Below, piece by piece: positions 32,144-43,264 of a stretch of DNA of 64,000 nt. The position numbers were made by a program, and so were the translations under genes. Positions within the stretch are counted from its first letter, which is position 1, and every line of letters starts with the position of its first letter. Under the pieces are notes generated by a model, which made no database searches, was not told where the DNA came from, and saw only the letters and a program-made list of their open reading frames with translations. The DNA comes from Ignelater luminosus (lineage: Eukaryota > Arthropoda > Insecta > Coleoptera > Elateridae): the NCBI GenBank assembly GCA_011009095.1, contig VTPC01090592.1, forward strand, positions 107,538 through 171,537, in the 5' to 3' direction.

Positions 32144-32679
32144 CTCACATGGCTGCTCAAAACTGTTAGAAGTATGCTGATCGGTATAGTCAGTAGCATC
32201 AACGTCATCTGCTGACTGGGATGTAGAAGGAATGCTCTAAAAAGCGACAAATAACAGATATTCTTTGATCTGACAACTTACAAGCAACACTACCTTATAA
32301 TACAGAAAACAACTTGATACTGGTTACTAAAGGTAGTATTACAGAAGCTAGAGATTCAGCCCTTACCTCATATGACTGCTCAGAGCTGTTGTAGGTACAC
32401 TCAGTTTTATCAACACTCTGTAGATTAATATTATATAAGATCAATATTTTAAATAACAACAGAAATTTAAAATGCAGAAAATACCTCTATCTTTACTCTT
32501 TTAAATGTATGAAAGCTTTTCCGTTCTCTCCGCTTTGCGGAAAGTCGAAGGCGAGTTTTCTGACCGCTGCGTTTATTAGGGTTCGCTTCCACAATGAACA
32601 AAAGCAAAAGGTACAAAAAGTCACACACACTACAAATGTATACAAACAGAAAGCAAGAAACCGTTAAATGCACTACCAA
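32144..32679 (-). pseudogene. 5' micro-exons of the Mutator-like/YqaJ gene
   Basis: Three phase-0 exons with canonical sites. Exon 1 ends at 32,485 (RKSFHTFKRVKIE, donor GTATTTT); its start is not fixed. It carries a basic stretch NKRSGQKTRLRLSAKRRERK that could be a nuclear localisation or DNA-contact region. Exon 2 is 32,367-32,417 (51 bp, acceptor AATCTACAG, donor GTAAGGG; SVDKTECTYNSSEQSYE). Exon 3 is 32,144-32,236 (93 bp, acceptor GCTTTTTAG, donor GTAAGAG; begins SIPSTSQSADD, ends NSFEQPCE). Exons 2 and 3 both start with Ser and end S-x-EQxxE before GTAAG, suggesting exon duplication. Confidence 0.7.
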
Positions 32680-32699
32680 ATAATCCTAGAATAAAAATA

Positions 32700-34560
32700 T
32701 CAGAATGTGCCTATAAACCAAAAAAGAAACAAAGTCACGCAATACACTAAGCGATAATGTAAACACAACCACTTCTTAGTGCAATGTGATAGTGCAGTAG
32801 TTATGTTATGAGTCAAAACGTTTGACTACCAGCCACGTTGATTTATGGGCATTTGTCGGATTTTTTCATATTTATTGCATTTCGTCGGTAAAACTTAAAA
32901 AACCCTTGAGGGCAAGAATGTCTTTAGTTCCTACATAAACTTTAGAATTTCAAGTCGAACCAAGGAAAGTATAATAATCCAAGAGACCAAGTGCATGATA
33001 TAAGAAAAGTCACGCATAGAAAATACAAGTAAAATTTAAAAAATAAATAAGTATTTCTAAATAAATAATGGAATATGTAATATATTGTGACATGCAAATA
33101 AAATAAACATACAAGAGCATTATAAACATTGCTTGTAACAAACAGTCTAACATTAACAAACAAATACAGTTGTAGTAGGAACCTGCATTAAATCTCATTA
33201 TTTAAAAATTTAGAATAACGATAATAACACTTGTTAATTAATATGTTTTTAACAGTTCGTCCAAGGAGAGTAAAATTCATTAAATATTTAAAGGTAACTT
33301 GTTATAGTTTTATAGCTAAGTAGTCCGGAGATTTTTCATAAACTTAATAAATAATGAATTCCATTAAAACAAATTTTACTATTAAAATTACAAAAATATT
33401 TTTTATTTATAAAAAGTTCGAAGTGTATTAATGAACAATAAGAGCAGTTATACAATTTCGGTAATTAACTGTTATTAAGATTTTTAAACAATATATACCT
33501 ACATCATAATACTCAAAATTCTATTTGCGGAAAACGCCTAAAAATCTTTTTTCGCCACTGACTAACAGGGTAACAATAGAAATATCCACTTATTTCGACC
33601 CTGTTATTTTCGGTCGGTCTGTGGGTCTCCGTTCAGCATTCACTACCCATTTAGTGAGGTATAATTTACGCCCCGCGTACCCCTTAGTTTCTGGTTGTCA
33701 CCGTATGCTTAGCCTTAACGGTCGTTCCTTTGCTTACTTTTGTATTATTTATTATTTAAATTCTTAAATACAAATGTTGACACCATCTTTTAAAATTTTA
33801 ATGTTTGTTTCTGAATGCATTTATGACGGAACTTTGTCCAGGTAGCTAGACCTTCTCAATCCCAAAATATTTCGTTTTTATGTTTTTCCTTTTCTTTTAA
33901 AGAAACTAATGATAATAATAAAATAATTAATGAGGTTAATAAATAAACTAATAATAAATATGATAATTTACGATCTGTAAAGACGATACTTAACACAAAA
34001 GTCATGGAAACATAATTATACCAGACAGTTAGTATTACGTTCAAATACAACGTTGTTAGATAAAATTTGTAAATAAATACAAAAATTTAAATTCGTTATT
34101 AAAATAAAAGTAAAGGATGTCTCCAGTATCTTCAAGAACCAAACTGACTCAGACTATCCATGTATTTACGCATCTGTTCCTTCCTTCTAATCACTTTCTT
34201 TGTTGTTGGATACCAGGAAGGACCAACACAGAAACGGATGACACGTTTCTAGTAGATTCAGAGAAAATTAAAATAATTTAAGAATAATATTCGGAACTAA
34301 ATTAAACAACGTAATGTAAAGTAGCATATTGAAAATAAGTTTAATGTAGCTGTTTAAAATTAAAATACACTGAAATCATTTTTGTAGGAAATAGGTAATT
34401 AGATTTTTTTTTAAAAACATCTTAATTTAAGTTTCATCCATTCGAAAACGAAATATTATCTGTATCTTGATAATTTTTTTGTGAGAGTTTTACTAAACTG
34501 TAAATATTTATGTTAAAAATAGACAATTAAAACAAAATACTATAAAAAATAAAAAATAGT
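32700..34560. other. AT-rich interior, no gene seen
   Basis: Short frames (32,942-33,163, 33,525-33,767, 33,856-34,050) have no recognisable domains. A more GC-rich patch at 33,530-33,720 stands out but matches nothing I know. Confidence 0.45.
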
Positions 34561-34574
34561 AAATTTAGAAAGAA

Positions 34575-34690
34575 TCGTAGATAAAACGAGGGGTGCTGGG
34601 AATTGAACTTAGAAGTCTAATTTTCACTCTACCCCGACACCATGCAGTGATCGTAAGGTCAAAAGCTTTCTTCCTGTTTGCTATTAATGG
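34575..34690 (-). repeat. tRNA-like/SINE-like fragment (weak)
   Basis: On the minus strand GTGTCGGGGTAGAGTG is followed ~25 bases later by AAGTTCAATTCCCAGCACCCC, similar to A- and B-box (GGTTCRANNCC) elements of pol III genes. No full cloverleaf can be folded by eye, so it is at best a tRNA-derived SINE relic. Confidence 0.25.
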
Positions 34691-35010
34691 CTTTTCTCTA
34701 CAACATAAAACTTTCAATTCTAGCTTGGTAGAATTTCTTGCATGAATTAAAATACCTGGATTCAGTTCTCTAAATTCTTTTCCTAACTTGTTTCAACAGA
34801 TTTGCAATCGTATGAGTTTGCAAAACAAAAATAGAAAAATGTTTTATTCTAGGATTTATACCCATATTATTTAATTTATTAATTTAATAATTACAGTTTC
34901 TTCCAAATCAGAAACACTATATGTATTTAATTGAATAAAATTAGGGATGGAAACACGTATTAAAATTAAATATACTTTTACATTAAAATCCCATCCCTCT
35001 GTATAAGACA

Positions 35011-35092
35011 CCAATGCAACCAGTCATACATCAATGCAAGGCAGGTTTCTAAACGGCGTCGTTTCGATTCGCAAGTAATTTGCTACATACTA
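35011..35092 (-). repeat. TIR of the 9.65-kb element, high-coordinate end
   Basis: Inverted partner of 25,443-25,524, with mismatches only at four positions of 82. TA at 35,093-35,094 lies outside it. Confidence 0.9.
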
Positions 35093-35094
35093 TA

Positions 35095-36961
35095 CATACC
35101 TAACATATTTGAGGCATATATCTCTATAGGTATCAGACTCACCCCAAACCAATGCGTACATAAGAAATCCTCCACTTACAATGGACGAGCAGGTTGATGG
35201 TGGTTTAATGCACGGCTCAACTGATTCAATAATAGCTGCTAAAGTTGATTTTACATTCTTCTTCAAGGAAGCCTCATTAAAGAATGGGGAAGGTGAAGGG
35301 CTAATTCATATTTGAGATGATCTCGTAAATTTTCATTTGACTTGATCACAACAGCAATCCTAGTAAACAACTGCAAAGGATTAAATACCACACTTTCATT
35401 TCTTATTATCAACGTATTGTTTGTGGCAGTTATTGGCATACCTCTTTTATTTCCTCTGAAGTTTAACTTTTTCAAGGGAACCTCCTGCAGTGGAAGACAT
35501 CATTTGCATTGTTACAATTCGTGTTATCATTAGCAACCAACTCACTAGCTATATTAATTAATAAGTGTTTAGCACAATCATCGTTAAAAGGATTGTAAAG
35601 TAGTAGCCAACTGAATAGTTTTGTCAAATCAGAATCTACTTGTAATTGTCTGGAAAGCCGAAATTCAACCTGTTCCTCTGAGGATACAATTTTTTTGCAA
35701 AAATCTTATATTTCTGATACTTTTATGTTTATAGAGCATAAAGAAATCCATCTTGATAAAGTCAAGTCTGTCATTCTTCGGCCGTATTACTCTCCCTGCC
35801 ACTTTTACTGATTTTATTAGAGACCGTTTTATTATCATGTCTGGCGCCACTCCACTCCATATTTTGTCTTTCTTGCGAATACTGAAATAGCTTTCAAAGT
35901 TTTTGAATCTAGTACTGTCTATTCTTTCCTTCAACTCATCCATTTGCTGAACATATAAATGGGCATATTTCGCTTAAAAATGTGGCCACTGTACTGTCCT
36001 GTAATGTGCAGTTACAATTAAATGCACTGTAGCATATCTCAATGAAGTGTTTCCAAACAGATGGATTGGTAGACGTGGTACAATAGAATGGCCAGTCCGT
36101 TCTTCTGATATGACACCACTTGATTACTTTTTTGGGGTTATCTGAAATCAAAATTGTATTTTGTTACGGTTCAAGTACATTCTTAGTAAACACATTCTAA
36201 AATTTGAAATCGAATTTTCTTTAAATAAATGAACGAAATCTAAAAAAATGTACATTGCTAGATAGGCAATTAAATGCTCTTTGAAACGAGGTGCTACATG
36301 ACCCTTCATGCAATTTAAAGAAAATGGGGTGTTGCTGCTTCTTGAAAGGGGATTGAAGTAGGGGGTAGTTTTTTAGCGTCAGAAAATGTAATTTGAAATT
36401 TAAAAATTGACGTGTTTCAGGATTTTTCGTTTACACGCTTATTAACCTAGAAAATTAATGTATCCGTTACATTTGGACCTCAGTGTATATGCACGCCGGC
36501 AGGTCCGATAAGAACGTTTATCGATACCATGGTATACATTTATAGAATGCTATGCTATTTTGTTCCATATACTGCAACCACAAGCTGGTACTTTTAAAAA
36601 AATTTCCATTTTCTGCAACTGTTTCGACAATGTCGATCAGTTGTTTAAATAATACGAATGCTTCCTTAAAGATCGCTATTACTTTTTTATCTGTCACTAT
36701 AAGTTCATGAATAAAGTCCCGGATAATGCTTTTCGTTTCTTCATTCGACTCTTGTATAGATTGGTAGAGACGTTTCACATTTAGAATTATAAATATCAGA
36801 AAATGAGCTCTTAAGGCTTTGGAATAAGCATGACTACTCATTATTTTCCCAACTGCGTTATTCGAATACAACAAATTCCACAGCTGCCCGATTCCACTAC
36901 CTGACATTATGTACCCAATAGTGTCTAGGACTTTCCAAAACAAAGGTTGATCATAAGTCAC
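35095..36961 (-). pseudogene. Unnamed repetitive family, middle part (copy A)
   Basis: Minus-strand blocks in order are MTYDQPLFWKVLDTIGYI, MSGSGIGQLWNLLYSNN, KIMSSHAYSKALRAHFLI, SLWLQYM (36,961-36,518); then YFSIRKKDKIWSGVAPDM and IIKRSLIKSV (35,943-35,665); TKLFSWLLLYNPFNDDCAKH (~35,600); and VVFNPLQLFTRIAVVIKS, GGFLMYALVWGES, REICLKYVRYV (to 35,095). I know these as consecutive blocks of a large protein repeated in many invertebrate genomes; I know no assigned function. Frames break several times. The frame is interrupted at KYVRYV by the 9.65-kb insertion. Confidence 0.75.
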
Positions 36962-36969
36962 TGTACATG

Positions 36970-38855
36970 TTTTTTGTCCTATTTTTTACACTCTTCTGCT
37001 GCATAAACTAGAATTGAATATTCATGTTAGAAGCTGGGTAATTTAAAAACGAAGCAGGAACAATACTACTTGGCTCACTTTGTACGGTTCTTGTGAATAG
37101 CGTTCGGAAATCCATTCCACAAAGGCTCTAGTGTATTTTTAAGTAGTATGCAGATTCACAAATCTGTAACGTGACCTTGCGTTACAGGAAAAAAAAATAC
37201 TTACAAAACTAGGAGCAAGTCCTAGGCCAGCCAGCTCAAGGGTTGCCTTAGGTGAAGGTTCAGTTATACACACAATAAAACAAAAGTATATTTGTTAAGC
37301 CAATTTATTAATTACAAGAACAAAAAAATCTATATGTACTTTGATTAAAAGCGGCACAGGGTTCTATACATTTCTTGAAAACCCTTAATAATGAAAAACA
37401 TCGAACAAGAGCAATTTCATAAATTTAAATTTAATTGTACTAAAGTAGATGCAACTTGTTGCTTAAAATTTTATAAAAGATTTACCAATACATTTTTATT
37501 TAACAATAAAAAATTTTATCGCACCAAGCAGTCACATACAAGAAGGAAAAATTGAAAATGTTTAACAATTGACTATTATTAACTCAATGTGAATAAACAT
37601 ATTTAATCAATAAACGAAAAGTTTTGTTACTAAGAAATAAGTTATCTTATCCAAATCTTTAATTAACTAATGAAGGACCATAGTAAGCCCTTTAACTTAG
37701 CACTCCAAATTTAGAAAAAACTTAACCCCTTTAAAGAGCACAAAAAATTTAATAAAGGTAATCTGCAAACGACATTGAAATTTTAATTTGTCATTAAACT
37801 TACCACTCATTTAAGCCGAGTAACATTACTGGACCTAGCCTGTAATATCAAACTTAACACAAAAAACAAAAGAATTCAACATCGCTTCTGTAGGCAATTT
37901 AAACTAACTGAGACTACTTTTTATTATCATGAAGTTAATATAATTTAAATAAAAAGAAATCTTTATTTATTCAGTGAAAGAATTTAAGAACAACGTTTTA
38001 TTTTTTTCATTTTCAAAGAATAGATTCTTGTATGATAACCAGCAAAACTTTTTTCTGTTACAACCAAAGTTAAAAATTAATTTAAGTTTAAATGAACCAG
38101 TGATTCAATAACCCTACGTGGCCGGAAATTTTTTTTTTTGTACTTGGAGCAAATCCCAACCGTCGTCGACCCCAGCTCCAGATATGGCGAGCTGCTCCAA
38201 AAGGTTTCTTAACCTAGACCAATCCAAATCTTCACCGGCAAAGGTGAGTAGAGGTTTGTCGGGAGGAAGAACAATGAGCCCACAGCGGTGACCTCTCCAG
38301 TAGTTAGATGGTTAGGAAGTTTCCAAAAAGATTAAAACAGAAAGTCCTCCCAAAATTATATTTGACTTCTCCATAAAGGACTGACTTAGGGCTCCTCCAA
38401 AAAAAAAGGCCAAATAATGAAACCCAAAGAGCATGAGCAAAAGGACAACAATAAGAAAAATATCCTTACCCTAAGATTTAGGCCTCTTTTTTTTAACTAA
38501 CACTCGCGTAAAGATCTGCTCGCAAGAACACTCACAGCTATGTCACCTTTTCTTCCGAGCACCTCGATTCTCTCCCGGAAATATTTCTCCTCCACACCAA
38601 CAATTCAATACATAACGTATTTAAAAATATGAAAATTATACCCAGCGTCTCACTGTCATGGATTACATTTAATCAAAAGGAAAATTTTTTATCTCGAGGT
38701 GAATTAATAAGCGAACGAAGTTAACGGGAAATTATGCACCCGCGACTCAAAGTTAAATAACAATAATGAACAGGAACGGATAAAGAGACTGTTACAAATT
38801 GTTAAAAAACTTAGTCATCTCCAAACTCCTGACATTTTGTTTGTTGGGTGAAATG
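36970..38855. other. Noncoding insert inside the unnamed family gene
   Basis: About 1.9 kb without reading frames separates the N-terminal and middle parts of copy A, where only some 0.3 kb would be expected. It begins near TGTAACGTGACCTTGCGTTACA (37,153), an imperfect inverted repeat. It contains two similar short blocks (AGGAGCAAGTCCTAGG at ~37,210 and TTGGAGCAAATCCCAA at ~38,145). It may be a noncoding TE insertion or an intron; the ends are not defined. Confidence 0.45.
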
Positions 38856-38859
38856 GTCT

Positions 38860-40116
38860 TCACTACCACATCTGAAAATTACCACTGTTCTTGTTTTGGT
38901 CGGTTAAAATTTTCCTCTTTGCCATTGCAGCTACTGTTTCTGCTAAAAGATTTGTGAGCCTGGGAACTCTGGTATTAGTAACTATTTCTTCTCGTTGTGC
39001 ACTTATCCTAATACCGCCCTGTGGAAGGTATCATACCCAAACAAGATCTTGATGTTGAAATTCGCATTACTTAACACCCACTGTGTACAATCGGACAAGT
39101 TTTGTGAAGAAGCTACACTCATGCAGGAGAACTCAAATCGCAAATCTCACTATAGCTAGCAAATGCCCCTAAACTGTGCAGAATATCTACAAGCTGTTGG
39201 GAGGCGAAATGACGCAGGCATTAGACTCCAGATGCAAGGAGGAGAGGAGATACAAAAGAATTCGGTCTTGTCATTGAAATAATTGCATTCAGGTATAGGA
39301 GAGCATAAATCTTTCAACATGTTTTCAGGTTGAATGTGAAGATTGTTTCCTTCTTTCTTAAACTCCCACGTCTATCGGCAATGTTAACTCTTTCAGCATA
39401 CTTCTTCTTCAAAAGACCTTTCACTTGGGTGTAGCCATAAACATCTTCTCCCTCAACTGAAACAGCTTTTGAACTGAATATTGGCATTCATCCTTCTCAT
39501 CTGTGTACTCACAGAGTTTGTTAAAAGCTGTCTTCTTATTTTTGTTTACGGGCCTTCTAACGTTGTTTTCAGTGTAAGGGTTTGTCAAAAAAGCAGCATA
39601 ACAGGTTTCGTGTTATCTGGCTACAACTGCTACTAAGTCAATTCCACAATTAATTCTTGTCAGAACTGCTTTATCTTTAACACCTTGACGTTTAACACCT
39701 TTCTTTTTAATGTGTTTTAGAGCCTCTAAAGTTTCAACGTGATAAACAACTTTTTTGTATTTCTGTGCTTTTATTTGTTTCAACCTTAACTGAAGCCGCC
39801 TCGCCACAAAACGAACAATGGTTTTTAAAGTCGAGACCTGAATCTTTGAAGTTCTTGACTATTAAAGATGGCCTAGTATAACATTTCCGGCATTCTGCAT
39901 GTACAGTTGCACTACTTACTTAAAAAAACATTCGTGCAATCTATCACCTCTGGTTATACTAGCGTTTCTAAGAGTTTGAATGTCCTTTGTCACTGTAACT
40001 TTGTTACCAACACTCAATGTACTACTACAAATTACACACATGCATTTTGCAACAATTAAAAAGCAAAAACGAGCACCGGTGGAAGGGAAACAAACAACGA
40101 GACGGACACTTGTCAA
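38860..40116 (-). pseudogene. Unnamed repetitive family, N-terminal Cys-rich part (copy A)
   Basis: It begins near 40,116 and reads CMCVICSSTLSVGNKVTVTK, TLRNASITRGD, then after a one-base shift TVHAECRKCYTRPS and NHCSFCGE. Next come YHVETLEALKHIKKKGVK and AVLTRINCGIDLVAVVAR, then LKKKYAERVNI near 39,410 and NFNIKILFGYDTFH / RGGIRISAQREE near 39,060-38,990. The CxxC, HxECxxCYTR and CxxC spacing suggests zinc binding. This is the start of the protein continued at 36,961-35,095 and 25,442-24,846, giving one minus-strand gene of about 15 kb including insertions. Confidence 0.72.
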
Positions 40117-42390
40117 GCAGTTAGTCGATGACTGATAACTAAGGGGCCGGGTGCCGGAACCGGCTTTGCTTTAAGACAACCAAGTCAGTTACTTGATCAG
40201 CTGATCAGTGATGAGCCGCTCTAATCCATGTCGGCGAACGCGCGTGCACTCCCCACTTACATCTACTTTTTCCGTCCTTCTTTTCCCTGTGTTTTTTATT
40301 TTAGAAGGAGGGCCCTCAACAAAACTAAAATACAATAAAAAGAGGACGTTGTTGAGAAGCTAGGAGTATTTTTTGTTAATTAAGACAGAAAGTGCTTGAC
40401 GACAATTTTTGATCCACCATTTTGAGTGAAAGGGCACATGAAAAATTAGGAGACTTTTCAGGATTCGTTCTACACATATCTAGGAGCTAATCCTGAAGAA
40501 ATCAGCTAATTATGAATCTGTAGCGTATCGACCCTGTTTTGGGCCTAAATTTATTTGTTCCGGTGAAGTCAGTTGGACTGCATTGTTAACAGTTAGCTAA
40601 AAGGTGTCCTAACTCTAATCTATTGCCAGCGAGATTATTAGGAATTAATTTGCATAAAAATTTAATAGGAAATACGCTACATAAAATTACCATTTTGGTT
40701 TGAATTTTGATTAGTATTTGATTGATTTATTAGCTTGTTTTGGTTACTAGAACTGCTTTGACTTATTATTAGAATTAGCCTGAGACATTTTGTTTTTATT
40801 TATTATGTAGGTTGAGGGAGTATACATAAGGATATAAAGTTTTATACAAGAAACAAAAGATTCCAGTGACGTAGAAATCTGTAACGCAGCTTCAATCCAT
40901 TGTGAGGTTTTGGTTTCTTTGGTGTCCTAAATTGAAGTTATGCCACTAAGAATTGAAATTCTCTCTTTGAGAACAGGAGCGGCATGTTTCTCTTTTTTCT
41001 TTCTTCAATCGACGATGAATCCTCTCAAAGTGCATCAAATTTATGTAGTGTTCCACGTTTTTAGATACAACTGTTGATGTACTTGTTCTTGCTTACACTT
41101 TACATAGTCACATTTGTCCCTAGGTTACGTCATATATATTCATCTACAATTATTTAATTAACACTTCTCAAGAATATCACTATGCATTTTCAGGCTTAAC
41201 TCGTGGTTACCGAGTCAAACTCACAAACTACCTCGAACTTTAAAAACATTTGGAATATTCCGTTTAACAATACCCTTATTACGGTACTTCTATAAGGTAA
41301 AAATAATCAATACAAAAGTGCAACGTAGAGAAAAGGACTGAAATAGAAAGTAAATTATAAAATAAAAAGTATAATCAATTATATTGTACATAAAATTATT
41401 TTTGCCAAATAGAAATAATAATTGCCATATATAGAATATTTTTATACAGCAATAATTTTAATGGCGGTTATTTATTTCGTTGTTTTGTGGTAGTAGTTTT
41501 ATTGCAACAAAATTCGCAGATTGTTACACTAATTTGTTGTTCAGTAAATTGTTCTGAAAACTACAATTGACAATACATCAAGTCTTACCCTTTCATTAAC
41601 ACCTTGCTAATTCAAGTGTACTGATCTCAAGATTTAGAAAAAAAAACACCTAAGACGATTGTGTAACATCAACTACATAATGCTTGTGTAAAGCGAATCA
41701 GTAAGATAAGTTCAACGAGATTCTAAAAGTGGTATTTCCAACATTTTACTACTTCGATTTTGTAACTTACCATAGCTTCTTTTTATTCTTCTTTATTTAT
41801 GTACCTGCTGAAAGCCTGAGTTCACTATTGCCAGATATTTTAGGTGTAATTTTTTTACTTATTATACTTGGAAACTTCACTTACAAAATTTCATTTTACA
41901 GCTGGTGGCTTTAACCCATTAACCAGTTACCAATAAAATTAAATAATCTTTATTACACTTGTAATTTTTATGATAACTTAATTATTTTCGTATTGCGTTA
42001 ATTTGTACAGTTTTAATATCCCAGCACAGAACAAAATTAATTAGTAATAATTGCACCAGGAATTTAGAAATCGGAAACAAATTATCGATGATAACTGCCA
42101 CATAAAAATTATTAAAAAAATTAAACGACCTATATTTCTAATTATTGCTGTGCAAGGTGTCAGGTTTATTTATTTATAACTAATTGAATGATAATAAACA
42201 CGTTAAAAATATTAATAAAACAATCTAATCTTAATTTCCTACTTACAGTTAGATTCTGAGTCAATCGAAGCATTGATATCCTGGAAGATTTAAAATCTTA
42301 GCTTTTTCTTACGTTTATTTTGCCACTAATTGTAAAAATATCAAGTGTCAGACTTGCAGTCTTGGTTTGTTTGGAGCACAAGACGCGTAC
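40117..42390. other. Intergenic, possible promoter then noncoding
   Basis: 40,140-40,330, just upstream of copy A, is unusually GC-rich for the window and contains a perfect 14-bp palindrome TGATCAGCTGATCA (~40,195). It could be a promoter. The rest to 42,390 is AT-rich; frame 41,729-41,914 is hydrophobic but unsupported. Confidence 0.35.
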
Positions 42391-42627
42391 TTATATAACA
42401 CAAGGGCTTAAAAGTCCCAGGCCTAACAAAGAAAACACGGTTTTGTTTGTTCAAAATTAGCTTTATTCATCAACGTAATTTCCATCAAGAACAACGCAAT
42501 CATTCCAGCGCCGCTCTAACATTTCAATACCACTTTTGTAGAACGATCTATCTCTTGCCTCAAAATAGGACTCAGTTTCAGCGATAACCTCTTCATTCGA
42601 GCGAAATTTCTTACCGGCAAGCATTTT
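42391..42627 (-). pseudogene. Mariner transposase 3' fragment
   Basis: Minus-strand peptide KKMLAGKKFRSNEEVIAETE, then YFEARDRSFYKSGIEMLERR, ending LDGNYVDE, is the C-terminus of a mariner transposase (after the third Asp). The 3' end, with AAGTCCCAGGCCTAAC and a terminus near 42,391, is retained; the 5' nine-tenths are missing. It lies in the intron just before the serine protease exon and on the opposite strand. Confidence 0.85.
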
Positions 42628-42704
42628 TTTTAGGTAATGCACGGTAATGCAATACACGCACTTGCATTTAACCAAATAATATCGTTTGTTATCTTTCTAT
42701 GCAG

Positions 42705-43254
42705 TGCAACTGACCTATCCGTACGCGCTGTTAGTAGTCTAGTTTACAAAGGTGGTCAAAGAGCTGAAATACTCAAGATTTGTAACCATCCAGATTACGA
42801 TGCTGTTAAACTCGACTATGATGTTTCTGTCCGTTTGTTAAGCAAATCACTAGTACTTGGTGCTAGAGTTCAAACTATTCTTCGTCAACCTGTTAACGAA
42901 GAAATTCCCACTGGAACCGTAGCTAATTTTACTGTAGAATTCTCAGAATGCGTCGAACTCTACCGTGATGAAGCAACTGTTACTGATAGGATGATTTGCT
43001 TTGGATTTGCCAAAGGCGGTAAAGATTCTTGTCAGGTAAACAAGCTTGTTGTGAAATCTTTGAATAACATTTAAAATTGATGTTTCAAACAGGACGATTC
43101 CAGTGGGTCTTTAGTTATTAATAGAACGCTCGTCGGTGTTGTGTCCTGGCGAGGTGATGACTGTGCTAAACCTAATAAACCTGGTGTTTATACTAAAATA
43201 TCTCATCCTGAAATTAATTCTCATATTAATGAGTGTTTAGCAAAATTCGAATAA
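42705..43254 (+). pseudogene. Trypsin-like serine protease (S1), last two exons, probably inactive
   Basis: Exon A (42,705-43,035) follows acceptor TTTCTATGCAG and reads ATDLSVRAVSSLVYKGGQR, then ICNHPDYDAVKLDYDVSV (catalytic Asp region), RMICFGF and GGKDSCQ (the Asp sets trypsin specificity). Donor GTAAAC; intron to 43,092 (TTTCAAACAG). Exon B (43,093-43,254) reads [37 protein letters not shown] and ends at TAA. GDSGGP is changed to DDSSGS: Ser remains, but the oxyanion-hole Gly is Asp and following Gly/Pro are Ser. The stretch with TGWG is missing. The His exon is not visible upstream. Possible ATTAAA poly(A) signal ~43,267. A protease homologue or a pseudogene. Confidence 0.8.
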
Positions 43255-43264
43255 TTGATGAATT

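Larger units (their letters stand above)
25443..35092 (-). mobile_element. 9.65-kb TA-flanked TIR transposon carrying a Mutator-like/YqaJ gene
   Basis: The two ends are inverted copies of an ~82-bp sequence beginning CAGTGTGTAGCAAATTAC on one side and TAGTATGTAGCAAATTAC on the other. By eye there are four mismatches in 82 (about 95%). TA lies outside both ends (25,441-25,442 and 35,093-35,094). Removing the segment plus one TA brings the flanking reading frame together without a gap. Inside, the only recognisable protein gene is the minus-strand transposase-YqaJ pseudogene (29,387-32,679). Several MITE-like repeats look like later insertions. The rest (25.6-27.9 and 32.7-35.0 kb) is AT-rich without genes. 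Confidence 0.8.

Noticed and set aside
33540..33605. AACAGGGT...ACCCTGTT inverted word as a homing-endonuclease or terminator site
   Set aside because: An 8-bp stem with a 26-base loop is expected by chance in this much sequence.
25437..35095. The ~82-bp near-identical segments as a conserved protein exon
   Set aside because: They are open when read as QSYINARQVSKRRRFDSQV in both copies, but their inverted placement exactly at the ends of the insertion with TA on both sides is better explained as TIRs.
41729..41914. Hydrophobic 61-codon frame as a membrane microprotein
   Set aside because: AT-rich DNA produces Phe/Leu/Ile-rich frames by chance; no homologue or regulatory signal is visible.
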